From contig NZ_CP023344.1 of assembly GCF_002310495.1 (NCBI RefSeq), forward strand, positions 3,489,501 to 3,553,500: DNA of 64,000 nucleotides. Direction: 5' to 3'. The notes beneath the pieces were generated by a model, which saw only the letters and a program-made list of their open reading frames with translations, had not been told where the DNA came from and searched no databases. Shown here in pieces: positions 9,710-19,033 of this stretch (position 1 is the first letter of the stretch; each line of letters begins with the position of its first letter). This DNA comes from Nibricoccus aquaticus. Lineage in GTDB: Bacteria; Verrucomicrobiota; Verrucomicrobiia; Opitutales; Opitutaceae. Made by a program: the position numbers and the translations under genes.

Positions 9710-10035
9710 CAATGGCGGTGGACCGTGTTGGGAGCGGCAGTGATTTGAATCGGATCGATCGCGGCAGCGTGGGCGGCAGCCATGCGTTCATCTCGCGTGA
9801 GCGAGTCGTAAGCGTACGCGGCGGCGCTGCCGCCGAAAGCGGCGAGTCCTGCGGCCCAGCAAGCGGCGGCGCGGAGCGTGGAGGGGAAACGAAAAAGCAC
9901 GACTCTCGAGGCGGAGGTGGATGCGGGGGAGCGCTGGATGCGGGCCCAGACATTTTCGCCGAAGTCGGGCGCAGGCTCTGGCGTGCGGGGTTGCCAGGTT
10001 TTGAGTAGGCGGGAGAGGGCGCTGTCGTCGTTCAT
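9709..10035 (-). CDS. Putative membrane anti-sigma factor (CnrY-like position)
   Basis: A 108-residue protein with a charged N-terminal part (MNDDSALSRLLKTWQPR) and one membrane segment near residues 50-72 (LRAAACWAAGLAAFGGSAAAYAY is split over it). The short C-terminal tail ends VHRH. Small proteins with a cytoplasmic N-terminus and one membrane helix, encoded with an ECF sigma factor, usually act as anti-sigma factors. No zinc-type HxxxCxxC motif is present. It is the first gene of the operon, followed by the sensor and sigma genes with overlapping stop/start codons. Confidence 0.6.
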   Translation of the reverse strand: MNDDSALSRLLKTWQPRTPEPAPDFGENVWARIQRSPASTSASRVVLFRFPSTLRAAACWAAGLAAFGGSAAAYAYDSLTRDERMAAAHAAAIDPIQITAAPNTVHRH

Positions 10036-10078
10036 GTCGGATTATACGCTGGAGTAGTGAAGAGTCCTTGGCGAATTT

Positions 10079-10471
10079 TCAGTCCAGATGATCAACCACG
10101 CGCAGGCCGGGGATATAGTGGAAATGCGCGTCGAACGTGAGGACGGTGGCGTCGGTCTGGAGAGCGTGTGCGGCGATGAGAACGTCTTGGGCCTGGATGA
10201 TGGCGCCCTTGCGGTCGAGCGACCAGGCGAGCTGGGCGGCGCGTTCCCAGATCTGGTTACTTGTGGGAATGAAAATCATGACGCCAAAGTTCTCCTGGAA
10301 ACGACGCAGTATATTGGGATCTCTGCGGCCGCGACAGACCTCGAGGACAACCATCCCGCACGTCGCGAATTCGTAATCATCCGAACGCGCGCCGAGCTGA
10401 CGAAACGGATCGGTCCCGGCGCGCGCGCAGTTGACGAAAAAGTTACTGTCCGGAAGGACGAGGTTGGCCAT
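10079..10471 (-). CDS. vapC: PIN-domain toxin, VapC type
   Basis: A 130-residue PIN-domain ribonuclease, probably the toxin of a type II pair. The acidic residues expected in the active site are in LPDSNFF (N-terminus), VVLEVCRG, AQDVLIAAHAL and TFDAHFHY. The ATG at 10471 (MANLVLPDS) is preferred to upstream in-frame starts up to 10534 because PIN domains begin at this strand. It overlaps the 3' end of the antitoxin gene by 29 bp, consistent with translational coupling. Confidence 0.85.
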   Translation of the reverse strand: MANLVLPDSNFFVNCARAGTDPFRQLGARSDDYEFATCGMVVLEVCRGRRDPNILRRFQENFGVMIFIPTSNQIWERAAQLAWSLDRKGAIIQAQDVLIAAHALQTDATVLTFDAHFHYIPGLRVVDHLD

Positions 10472-10712
10472 AAGGAGCGGGGTCTTCGGCAGCGTAGAGA
10501 ACATCGGACTTTTCGAGCGATGGATCGTTCGCAAAGGAAGCTTTCAGCTCGTCGGGCGTGAGCCCGAGACCAGCGTTGAACAGCTCTTTGAGCTTATGGC
10601 GGCGGGCCATCTCGGTGAGCGCGATCTCGACTGCGTCTGTCTTGGTTTTGGCACCGGTGATCTTCATCACACGGTCCAAAACGTCCTCGTCGATATGCAT
10701 GGTCATTTTCAT
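10443..10712 (-). CDS. vapB: VapB-type antitoxin
   Basis: An 89-residue protein with MTMHIDEDVLDRVMKITG and KTDAVEIALTEMARRHK at the N-terminus, the ribbon-helix-helix pattern of VapB antitoxins (DUF2191-like). The C-terminal half is disordered and charged, as expected for the toxin-binding part. It is encoded just upstream of and overlapping vapC. Two inverted repeats lie 14-65 bp upstream of the start, the usual place for autoregulatory operators. Confidence 0.8.
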   Translation of the reverse strand: MKMTMHIDEDVLDRVMKITGAKTKTDAVEIALTEMARRHKLKELFNAGLGLTPDELKASFANDPSLEKSDVLYAAEDPAPYGQPRPSGQ

Positions 10713-10725
10713 AACAATGCCGACG

Positions 10726-10745
10726 GTATGGCTGTGCTGCCATAC
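10726..10745. promoter_or_regulatory. vapBC operator candidate, site 1
   Basis: The inverted repeat GTATGGC-TGTGCT-GCCATAC has 7-bp perfect arms. It is 14 bp upstream of the vapB ATG and repeats the arms of site 2, whose start lies 32 bp away (about three helical turns). Confidence 0.65.
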
Positions 10746-10757
10746 TGCAAGCAGGAA

Positions 10758-10777
10758 GTATGGCTATGTAGCCATAC
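10758..10777. promoter_or_regulatory. vapBC operator candidate, site 2
   Basis: GTATGGCTA-TG-TAGCCATAC has 9-bp perfect arms. The arms extend to 11 bp if the flanking AA/TT are counted (10756-10779). It carries the same GTATGGC/GCCATAC half-sites as site 1. It lies between vapB and the end of htpG, so it probably binds the VapB-VapC complex. Confidence 0.7.
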
Positions 10778-10795
10778 TTTCTGCTTCGCGATACG

Positions 10796-12637
<1,842 letters not shown>

Positions 12638-12786
12638 GGTGGGTTTTGCTTTTGTTAAGAGAGTGGGATGAGTCCTCAGATCCAGGTCCAGGTGCAGGGC
12701 CAGGAAATGAGGAGGTGGCATTCTAGCGGAGAAATAAATTTGGCAAGCGCGTGGAATAAAACCTCGTTGTGGGTACTCTCACTTGC

Positions 12787-13422
12787 ATGAAGAAAACCCT
12801 TCTCTTTGTAGCGCTGGCTGGAGCCGCCGGGCTCGCCTTCACTTTTGCCGATATGAAAAAGCCTGAAATGAAATCGTCCACGCCTTCTCCGGTAGTTGAT
12901 TCCGCCAACTGCGCCATCACTGCTGAAAACTCCGCCTGCGGGCTGCCTTCCAAGGTGGTCATCGATATGGCGAAAACGAAGATCCAGAAGACGGACGACG
13001 AGTGGAAGAAGGTGCTCACGCCGATCCAGTTCAGCGTTGCGCGCAAGCAAGGGACAGAGCCTCCGTTTCGGAATGAGTACCACGATCATCACGCGGACGG
13101 CGTGTATTTTTCCGTGTGCAGCGAGACGCCGCTTTTCGACAGCCGTGATAAATTTGAGAGCGGGACGGGCTGGCCGAGCTTCACGAAGCCGATCGACTCG
13201 GTGTTTGTCGGTGTTCATCGCGACACTAGCTATGGCATGATCCGAGAAGAAGTTCACTGCACGGTGGACGGCGCGCATCTCGGACACGTTTTCAACGACG
13301 GACCGCGCCCGACGGGGCAACGTTACTGCATCAACTCGGCGTCGCTGAAATTCATGCCTCGGAAAGAGTATGAGGCGTGGGTCGCGAAGAACGGGCAGAA
13401 GCTGGTTGATGCGGCGAAGTAA
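12787..13422 (+). CDS. msrB: Exported peptide-methionine (R)-S-oxide reductase
   Basis: A 211-residue MsrB that repairs methionine-R-sulfoxide. The N-terminal MKKTLLFVALAGAAGLAF is a signal peptide, so it acts outside the cytoplasm. The MsrB core begins at about residue 70 and contains RKQGTEPPF, SGTGWPSF and the catalytic cysteine in RYCINSASL (Cys181). The zinc-binding CxxC pairs of many MsrB proteins are absent: one position reads YFSVCSETPLF, so this is a zinc-free form. The ATG at 12787 is used because it begins the signal peptide. A terminator follows directly. Confidence 0.93.
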   Translation: MKKTLLFVALAGAAGLAFTFADMKKPEMKSSTPSPVVDSANCAITAENSACGLPSKVVIDMAKTKIQKTDDEWKKVLTPIQFSVARKQGTEPPFRNEYHDHHADGVYFSVCSETPLFDSRDKFESGTGWPSFTKPIDSVFVGVHRDTSYGMIREEVHCTVDGAHLGHVFNDGPRPTGQRYCINSASLKFMPRKEYEAWVAKNGQKLVDAAK

Positions 13423-13449
13423 GTTCTGGCCATCAAATTTTTTGGAGAA

Positions 13450-13477
13450 GGCCGCGCTTATTCAGCGCGGCCTTTTT
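13450..13477 (+). terminator. Rho-independent terminator after msrB
   Basis: Stem GGCCGCGC (13450-13457), loop TTATTCA, GCGCGGCC (13465-13472), then TTTTT. It overlaps the last codons of the convergent modC gene, whose TAA stop lies in the loop. Confidence 0.85.
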
Positions 13478-14180
13478 GTTCACGCAGCCGATAGCGCGGT
13501 GTTTCGCTGACTTCGAAGAGGTCGGCCGGGCGGCCGCGCTTTTCGATTTTGCCGGAGAGGAGGATCAAGGCGTCGTCACAGAGCGCGACGACTTCGTCGG
13601 GGGAGTGCGTGACGTAGATCATCGGGATGGTGAACTCGTCGCGGATGCGGAGGAGGTAAGGGATGAGGCGTTCCTTGAGCGCGACATCGAGACTGGCGAG
13701 GGGTTCGTCGAGGAGGAGGAGTTTGGGCGCGGCGAGGAGGGCGCGGCCGAGGGCGACGCGTTGTTTTTCGCCGCCTGAGAGCGTGGCGATGGAGCGGTCG
13801 AGCAACGGGGAAATTTCAAGGACTTCGACGATGTGATCGAGGGACAGGCCGGCGGGGCGTTCGTGAGTAGTGCTGAAACCGTAGAGGAGATTTTTGCGAA
13901 CGGATAGGTGCGGGAAGAGCGCGCCGTCTTGCGGGACGTAGCCGATGGCGCGGTGTTGCGGGGCGATGAACTGGTGGGTGGCGCGGTCGGTGAGGACGGT
14001 GCCGGAGAGTTCGATGGAGCCGGAGGCGGGGCGGCGGAGTCCGGCGATGAGTTCGAGCAGCGAAGTTTTTCCGGAGCCGGAAGGGCCGAAGATCGCGGTG
14101 ACGCGCGACGAGAGCGTGGCGTCGATCTCGAGCGTGAAATGCGCGAGCGGGAGGCGGAGATTTTTTAGGACGAGGCTCAT
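13458..14180 (-). CDS. modC: Molybdate ABC transporter ATP-binding protein
   Basis: A 240-residue ABC ATPase. Walker A is GPSGSGKT (32-39), the Q-loop is in GYVPQDGALFPHLSV, the signature is LSGGEKQRVALGRAL, and Walker B is LLLLDEPLASLD. It lacks the C-terminal TOBE/Mop molybdate-binding domain of E. coli ModC (352 residues), so feedback regulation by bound molybdate is probably missing. The ATG at 14180 (MSLVLKNLRL) overlaps the modB stop in ATGA. Order modA-modB-modC makes the substrate assignment strong; tungstate is an alternative. Confidence 0.9.
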   Translation of the reverse strand: MSLVLKNLRLPLAHFTLEIDATLSSRVTAIFGPSGSGKTSLLELIAGLRRPASGSIELSGTVLTDRATHQFIAPQHRAIGYVPQDGALFPHLSVRKNLLYGFSTTHERPAGLSLDHIVEVLEISPLLDRSIATLSGGEKQRVALGRALLAAPKLLLLDEPLASLDVALKERLIPYLLRIRDEFTIPMIYVTHSPDEVVALCDDALILLSGKIEKRGRPADLFEVSETPRYRLREQKGRAE

Positions 14181-14848
14181 GCGGCGTGGCTCTTTCGCAG
14201 GAAACGTTCGCCGAGCCAGACGGCGGTGAAGGCGATGGCGAGGGAGATACCGAGCAAGGCGAAGGCCTCGGCGTCGCGGCCGAGTTGCACGAGGTGGTAG
14301 ATGGAGAGCGAGAGCGTGGCGGTTTCGCCGGGGATGTAACCGGCGACCATGATGGTGGCACCGAATTCGCCGAGCGCTCGTGCGAACGCGAGGAGAGCGC
14401 CTGCGATGATCCCTCGTTTGGCGAGTGGAAGTGTGATCGTGAGGAAGACGCGCCACTGACTCGCGCCGAGGGTGCGGGCGACGTGTTCGAGGCGCGGGTT
14501 GACGGACTCGAAGGCGACGCGGGCGGTGCGCACGAGCAGCGGGAACGACATGATCGCGGTCGCGAGGACGACACCGCGCCAGCTGAAGACGATCTGCCAG
14601 CCGAGCGTGTTTTCGAAGAAGGAACCGAGCGCGCCGCGGCGGCCGAAGAGTTTGAGCAGTATCAGACCGGTGGCGACGGGCGGGACGACGAGCGGGAGGG
14701 CGACGAGGGTTTCGACGAGGGATTTGCCAGGCCAGTCGCGGCGGGCAAGGAGCCAGGCGAGGGCGATGCCGGCGGGCAGGATCAGCAAGGTGCCGCCGGC
14801 CGAGACGGCGACGGTGAACCAGGTGATTTGCCAGACTTCGGGCGACAT
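14177..14848 (-). CDS. modB: Molybdate ABC transporter permease
   Basis: A 223-residue inner-membrane permease with about five membrane segments. The ATPase-contact loop reads EHVARTLGASQWRVFLTITLPLAKRGI, split by the EAA motif, and the family-typical ALGEFGATIMVAGYIPGET follows. The ATG at 14848 (MSPEVWQITWFTVAVS) is chosen over an upstream start at 14887 that adds a non-hydrophobic tail. It overlaps modC by 4 bp and follows modA by 56 bp. Confidence 0.93.
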   Translation of the reverse strand: MSPEVWQITWFTVAVSAGGTLLILPAGIALAWLLARRDWPGKSLVETLVALPLVVPPVATGLILLKLFGRRGALGSFFENTLGWQIVFSWRGVVLATAIMSFPLLVRTARVAFESVNPRLEHVARTLGASQWRVFLTITLPLAKRGIIAGALLAFARALGEFGATIMVAGYIPGETATLSLSIYHLVQLGRDAEAFALLGISLAIAFTAVWLGERFLRKSHAA

Positions 14849-14904
14849 GTTGCCGGGGAGCGGATAGCGAGCGGGTGGGCTGCGCAAGCGTGGCGAAGGC
14901 GCGT

Positions 14905-15690
14905 TCAGCGGGGTGAGGGCACCCCGCCTACATCGGATATGAAGCCGTATTTTTCGAAGATGGCTCGGGCTTCGGGGGAGGCGAGGCGGGCGGCGAATTT
15001 GCGGGCGGCTTCCTCGTGTTTCGTGTCTTTCAGGACGGCGAGCGGGTAAGTGATTTTCGGTCCTTCGGCGGCGGGGATTTCGTACGCGATCTTCACTTTC
15101 CTGGAGATAAGGGCGTCGGTTTTGTAGACGATGCCGGCGTCGACGTTGCCGGATTCGACGGCGGCGAGGCAGGCGCGGACGTTTTCGGTGGGGATGATTT
15201 TGGCGGAGAGTTTTTCCCAGAGGCCGGCGTTTTGGAGAAAGGTTTTGGCGTAGATCCCGGCGGGGACGGTTTGGGGTTCAGCGAGAGCGATGCGGGCGAT
15301 GGCGGGCTTCGCGAGATCGGCGGGGGCGGAGAGGGCGGGGCCGTTTTCAGCGTTCACGACGATGACGAGGGTGTTGCCGAGCAGCGGACGGCGGGTGCCG
15401 GCGAGGAGGAGGCCGGCTTTGGCGAGGTCGTCCATTTTGGCTTCGTCGGCGGAGAGGAAGATGTCGGCGGGCGCGCCTTCTTTGATCTGGCGGGCGAGGA
15501 GGCTGGAGGCGGCGAGGTTGAGGCGGAGTTTGTCGCCGCTGGCGGGTTCGTAGGTTTTGGCGATTTCGGTGAGCGCGTCGGAGAGGCTGGCGGCGGCGAA
15601 GACGTTGAGGTCGGCGGCGAGGCTCGTGAGCGTTGCGTTGAGGAGCGCGGCGAGAGCGAGGAGGCGGCGGAAGCGTTGGACGAACGGCAC
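14905..15690 (-). CDS. modA: Molybdate ABC transporter substrate-binding protein
   Basis: A periplasmic binding protein of about 261 residues. After a signal peptide (FRRLLALAALLNATLTSLAA) the mature protein begins DLNVFAAASLSDALTEIAK, the ModA hallmark. Other ModA features are GAPADIFLSADEAKMDDL and YKTDALISRKVKIAYEIP. The GTG at 15690 is chosen to give a normal signal peptide; an ORF start at 15816 would overlap the divergent promoter region. First gene of modABC. Confidence 0.88.
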   Translation of the reverse strand: MPFVQRFRRLLALAALLNATLTSLAADLNVFAAASLSDALTEIAKTYEPASGDKLRLNLAASSLLARQIKEGAPADIFLSADEAKMDDLAKAGLLLAGTRRPLLGNTLVIVVNAENGPALSAPADLAKPAIARIALAEPQTVPAGIYAKTFLQNAGLWEKLSAKIIPTENVRACLAAVESGNVDAGIVYKTDALISRKVKIAYEIPAAEGPKITYPLAVLKDTKHEEAARKFAARLASPEARAIFEKYGFISDVGGVPSPR

Positions 15691-15748
15691 GGCGAAGGAG
15701 TCAGCCGGGCGGCGCGCGCGACTCAATGCGATAGCGCGGCGGTGTATG

Positions 15749-15769
15749 ATCGTTTCTCGTCGGAACGAT
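15749..15769. promoter_or_regulatory. Inverted repeat in the modA/MOSC divergent promoter region
   Basis: ATCGTT (15749-15754) and AACGAT (15764-15769) form a 6-bp inverted repeat across 9 bp. It sits between modABC and the MOSC gene, where a shared regulator such as ModE would bind. The sequence does not match the E. coli ModE consensus, so this is only a candidate. Confidence 0.3.
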
Positions 15770-15838
15770 GAGCGCGTTTCAGGGGGCGCGGTGCATTTCA
15801 AAATCGCGCGTGGCATCGAAACGCTTCATCGTGCGGGG

Positions 15839-16333
15839 ATGAATTCGCCGCGCATCGTGCATCTTTATGTCTCGGCCGGGCATAATTATTTCGGTCATCA
15901 CGAGCAGCCGCCGGGCGAGCATGAGACGGTGGAAAAGGCGGAGGTGAATTGCCTCGCGGGGCGCGGGATCGAGGGCGACCGGTTTTTCGACTACAAGGCG
16001 GACTACAAGGGACAGATCACATTTTTCGCGGAGGAGATTTTCGAGGCGTTATGCGGGCAGCTCTGTGTGCATGACAAGAGCGCGGCGGTTTTGCGGCGGA
16101 ACGTGATCACGCGGGGAGTCGATCTGACGACGCTGTACGATCGCGAGTTTGAGGTGCAGGGCGTGCGCTTCCTCGGGATGGGCGAGTGCAAGCCGTGTTA
16201 CTGGATGGATCGGGCTTTTGGGCCGGGCGCGGAGAATGCACTCAAGGGGCGCGGCGGGTTGCGCGCGAAGATTTTGAGCAGCGGGCGGCTGGCGGTGGAT
16301 GTTGCGGTGCCGCAGTCGGCGGGCGCGCGGTGA
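15839..16333 (+). CDS. MOSC domain protein
   Basis: A 164-residue MOSC domain protein. MOSC domains occur in molybdenum cofactor sulfurases and related proteins that handle Moco. It contains GRGIEGDRFFDYKAD and RRNVITRGVDL, and the conserved cysteine is in MGECKPCYWMDRAFG. The ATG at 15839 is chosen because the family begins with the strand RIVHLYVSAG. It is divergent from modABC, which fits a role in molybdenum metabolism. The exact substrate is unknown. Confidence 0.85.
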   Translation: MNSPRIVHLYVSAGHNYFGHHEQPPGEHETVEKAEVNCLAGRGIEGDRFFDYKADYKGQITFFAEEIFEALCGQLCVHDKSAAVLRRNVITRGVDLTTLYDREFEVQGVRFLGMGECKPCYWMDRAFGPGAENALKGRGGLRAKILSSGRLAVDVAVPQSAGAR

Positions 16334-16381
16334 CAGACTGAGCGCGCGAGCGGTAGGAGGGTTGAACGAGGCCCGCTGCGT

Positions 16382-17986
16382 TCAGCTGTGGCTGGTGAGC
16401 ATGGATTCCTCATGGTCGAGGAGTTGCTGGAGGGGGCGGTGGATGTCGTCGGTGATGCGGTCGCGGCGCCAGAGGTCGTCGATGGCGGCGCGTTCGGCGT
16501 GGAGGGCGAGGAGGCGGTAATTGCGGGAGGAGCGGCGGCGGAGGCGGGCGCTGGCCTGGGTTTCGCCCTCGGCGGTGAGCTCGGCGAGGCGGTGTTCGTA
16601 TTCGGAAATAACTTCGCCGAGGGCGGCGGTTTCTTCGGGGGAAGGGGACAGGGTTTCGAGCTGGCGGAGAGTTTTCAGGCCGGCTTCGACCGCGGTGAGG
16701 CGGGCGAGGTTTTCTTCGCGGAGGCTGGTGTCGTCGGCTTTGACGCCGAGCCGGCAAATAAGGGATTCGAGCGTGGTGCCTTGGAGGAGGAGCGTCACGG
16801 CGGTGACGCCGAAGGCGAGAAAGACGACGATATCGCGGCCGGGGAATGGGGAGCCGTCGGCGGCGAACTGGGGAATGGAGAGCGCGGCGGCGAGGGTGAC
16901 GGTGCCTCTCATGCCGGCCCAGCCGGCGACGAGGACGTTGCTCAGGGGAGGGCGTGTCTCCGTGGAGCGGATGCGTTTCGAAAGCAGGAAGGGGAGATAG
17001 GCGCCGGGGAAGATCCAGAGGAGGCGGGCGGCGATGGCGACGGCGGAGACGGCGGCGACGAAGAGGCCGAGCTGGGCGGGGGAGTATTGTCCGGTGACGG
17101 TGGCGAGGAGCGTGGGGAACTGGAGGCCGAGGAGGATGAAGGCGAGGCCGTTGAGCCAGAAGAGGACGACGGCCCATACGGACCAGGTGGCCTGGCGGGT
17201 GGGGACATCCATCTTGAGCGGGTCGCGCCAGCCTGAATACAGGCCGGCGGCGACGACGGCGAGGATGCTGGAGAGGCCGAGGGCGTCGGCGGCGAGGTAG
17301 GCGGCGTAGGGCGTGAGGAGGGAGATGGTTATTTCGATGAAGGGATCGGTGCGGGCGATTTTCTTGAGGAAGTCGCGGAGAAAGCCGACGAGCCAGGCGA
17401 GCGCGAGGCCGAGGAGGATGCCGCCGGCGGCGAGGACGACGAAGTCCATGGCGGCGGCTTTGAGGGAGAAGGTGCCGGCGATGGCGGCGGCGAGGGCGAA
17501 CTTGAAGGCGACGAGGCCGGTCGCGTCGTTCATGAGGCTCTCGCCGTTGAGGATGGTGGTGAGGCGGGCGGGGATTTTTAGTTTTTGGGTGATGGCGGCG
17601 GTGGCGACGGCGTCGGTCGGGGAGACGACGGCACCGAGGGCGAAAGCCATGGCGAGGGAGAGGCCGGGGACGAGCCAGTGGGCGGTGAGGCCGACGAGGA
17701 CGGTCGTGAGGACGACGAGGCCCGTGGCGAGCATGAGGATGGGGCGCTTCGCGGCCATGAAGTCACGGAGCGGCATGAGCCAGCCGTCGGAGAAGAGGAG
17801 CGGTGGCACGAAGCAGAGGAAGAAGAAGCCGGGATCGAGGGCGATGCGGGGGAAGGCGGGCCAGAGGGCGACGAGGCTGGCGCCGACGACGTAGGTGATC
17901 GGGAGCGGCCAGGGCAGGCGGCGGCCGACGATGTTGAGGGCGGCGAGCAGGAGGATGAGGACGAGGGCGTTTTCGAAACCGGCCAT
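16382..17986 (-). CDS. CPA1-family Na+/H+ antiporter
   Basis: A 534-residue inner-membrane protein. The first 400 residues hold about twelve membrane segments with the CPA1 motifs FVPPLLFSDGWLMPL, ALGAVVSPTDAVATAAI and LNGESLMNDATGLVAF (the ND pair is the ion-binding site). The C-terminal tail of about 130 residues is cytoplasmic and charged. This is the NhaP/YjcE type of proton-driven sodium or potassium exporter. Single gene, convergent with the MOSC gene (48-bp gap). Confidence 0.92.
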   Translation of the reverse strand: MAGFENALVLILLLAALNIVGRRLPWPLPITYVVGASLVALWPAFPRIALDPGFFFLCFVPPLLFSDGWLMPLRDFMAAKRPILMLATGLVVLTTVLVGLTAHWLVPGLSLAMAFALGAVVSPTDAVATAAITQKLKIPARLTTILNGESLMNDATGLVAFKFALAAAIAGTFSLKAAAMDFVVLAAGGILLGLALAWLVGFLRDFLKKIARTDPFIEITISLLTPYAAYLAADALGLSSILAVVAAGLYSGWRDPLKMDVPTRQATWSVWAVVLFWLNGLAFILLGLQFPTLLATVTGQYSPAQLGLFVAAVSAVAIAARLLWIFPGAYLPFLLSKRIRSTETRPPLSNVLVAGWAGMRGTVTLAAALSIPQFAADGSPFPGRDIVVFLAFGVTAVTLLLQGTTLESLICRLGVKADDTSLREENLARLTAVEAGLKTLRQLETLSPSPEETAALGEVISEYEHRLAELTAEGETQASARLRRRSSRNYRLLALHAERAAIDDLWRRDRITDDIHRPLQQLLDHEESMLTSHS

Positions 17987-18050
17987 GGTGGGAAGCGGAG
18001 GAGAATGCGGCGGACGTGTGGAGAATGGAAATGGGAGTGGCGGGATTTTT

Positions 18051-18086
18051 TTAACCGCGAATGGAGGCCAATGGACGCGAATGCGG
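18051..18086. repeat. Short tandem repeat, gcgaatgga family
   Basis: The sequence TTAACCGCGAATGGAGGCCAATGGACGCGAATGCGG is made of degenerate units of gcgaatgga. It lies in the 222-bp gap between the antiporter and the DUF3817 gene. It is the only copy of this family seen in the window. I recognise the pattern as a type often met in intergenic DNA of environmental bacteria. Nothing else is evident in the gap. Key positions are 18056-18064 and 18077-18084. Confidence 0.5.
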
Positions 18087-18208
18087 GAGGTGGCGAGCGC
18101 GGGGTGGAACAGGGCGGCTAACGGTGGACGTGCTCGGGACTTTTATCGGACGGACGTGGGCGCGGAGGGCTTGAGTGCGGAGCGGGCGGCGGTTGGCTCG
18201 GTGGACGT

Positions 18209-18517
18209 ATGAAATGGATTCAAAGCTCGATCAGTCGTCTGCGTGTCATTGGATTTCTGGAAGGCGCGTCGTTTCTGGTGCTGATCGGAATCGCGATGCC
18301 GCTGAAGTATTTCGCGGGCGAGCCGGGGGCGGTGCGCGTGGTGGGGATGGCGCATGGGGTGCTCTTTTTGCTTTATGTGGCGGCGGTGTTGCAGGCGGCG
18401 GTGGAGCATGGGTGGAAGTTGAAGGTGACGGCGTTGTTGCTGATCGCGTCGCTGCTGCCGTTCGGGCCGTTTGTGGCGGACGCGAAGTTGCTGAAGAAGC
18501 TGCCGGAGGGCGCGTGA
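18209..18517 (+). CDS. DUF3817 membrane protein
   Basis: A 102-residue protein with three predicted membrane segments. The N-terminal LRVIGFLEGASFLVLIGIAMPLKY is split over the first helix, followed by VRVVGMAHGVLFLLYV and LLLIASLLPFGPFVADAKL. This pattern is the DUF3817 family (YdzA-like integral membrane proteins), whose function is unknown. It stands alone upstream of the ArsR operon. Confidence 0.85.
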   Translation: MKWIQSSISRLRVIGFLEGASFLVLIGIAMPLKYFAGEPGAVRVVGMAHGVLFLLYVAAVLQAAVEHGWKLKVTALLLIASLLPFGPFVADAKLLKKLPEGA

Positions 18518-18600
18518 CGGCGGAGGTGAGAGGTGCGGAGCGAGGGAGCAGCTAGATGCGCGAAACAGCGGGGTGAGTGTGATCTGGGTTGGGAGAATTG

Positions 18601-18650
18601 ATTAAGTATATGCTTAAATTAAGGCTTGCTTTATTAAGTTTATGCTTAAT
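18601..18650 (+). promoter_or_regulatory. Twin operators of the ArsR-family operon
   Basis: Two nearly identical palindromes lie directly upstream of the arsR-type gene: TTAAG-TATATG-CTTAA (18602-18617) and TTAAG-TTTATG-CTTAA (18634-18649). Their starts are 32 bp apart, about three helical turns. The second ends 12 bp before the start codon. The AT-rich block also holds the likely promoter. Both position and symmetry fit binding by the ArsR dimer encoded next. Confidence 0.75.
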
Positions 18651-18661
18651 CAATATCGGCC

Positions 18662-19033
18662 ATGCAAAGTTTACTGGCCATAGCTGACCCGACGCGGCGG
18701 CGGATCGTGGAGTTGCTTGCCGAGGGCGAGCGGAGTTCGGGCGAACTCGTCGAGGAATTCGACATGAGCGCGCCGGCGATTTCGCAGCATCTGAATGTGC
18801 TGCGGGAAGCGGGGCTCGTGGTGACGCGGGCGGAGGGGCAGTCGCGCATCCAGTCGCTCAATCCTCACGGCTTCGACGAGGTTGAGGCGTGGCTGGAAAA
18901 GACGCGCACGATCTGGTCGAGCCGTCTCGACGCGCTGGAGCGCGAGCTGCGCGCGGAAGATGCGGCGAGTGCCGTGACTGCGAAGAAAGCCAAGACCCAG
19001 GTGAAAACGAAAACCAAGAAAGCATCCTCATGA
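18662..19033 (+). CDS. ArsR-family transcriptional regulator
   Basis: A 123-residue winged-helix repressor. The helix-turn-helix includes IADPTRRRIVELLAEGERSS and MSAPAISQHLNVLREAGLV. The C-terminus is a lysine-rich tail (TAKKAKTQVKTKTKKASS). No metal-binding cysteines are present, so it is unlikely to sense metals; it matches the SdpR/AHSA1-linked group. The stop overlaps the ATG of the next gene (ATGA). Two matching palindromes upstream suggest autoregulation. Confidence 0.92.
   Translation: MQSLLAIADPTRRRIVELLAEGERSSGELVEEFDMSAPAISQHLNVLREAGLVVTRAEGQSRIQSLNPHGFDEVEAWLEKTRTIWSSRLDALERELRAEDAASAVTAKKAKTQVKTKTKKASS

Noticed and set aside
16388-17236. A 282-codon frame opposite the antiporter gene
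   Set aside because: No recognisable motif; the minus-strand gene has the CPA1 motifs and membrane segments.
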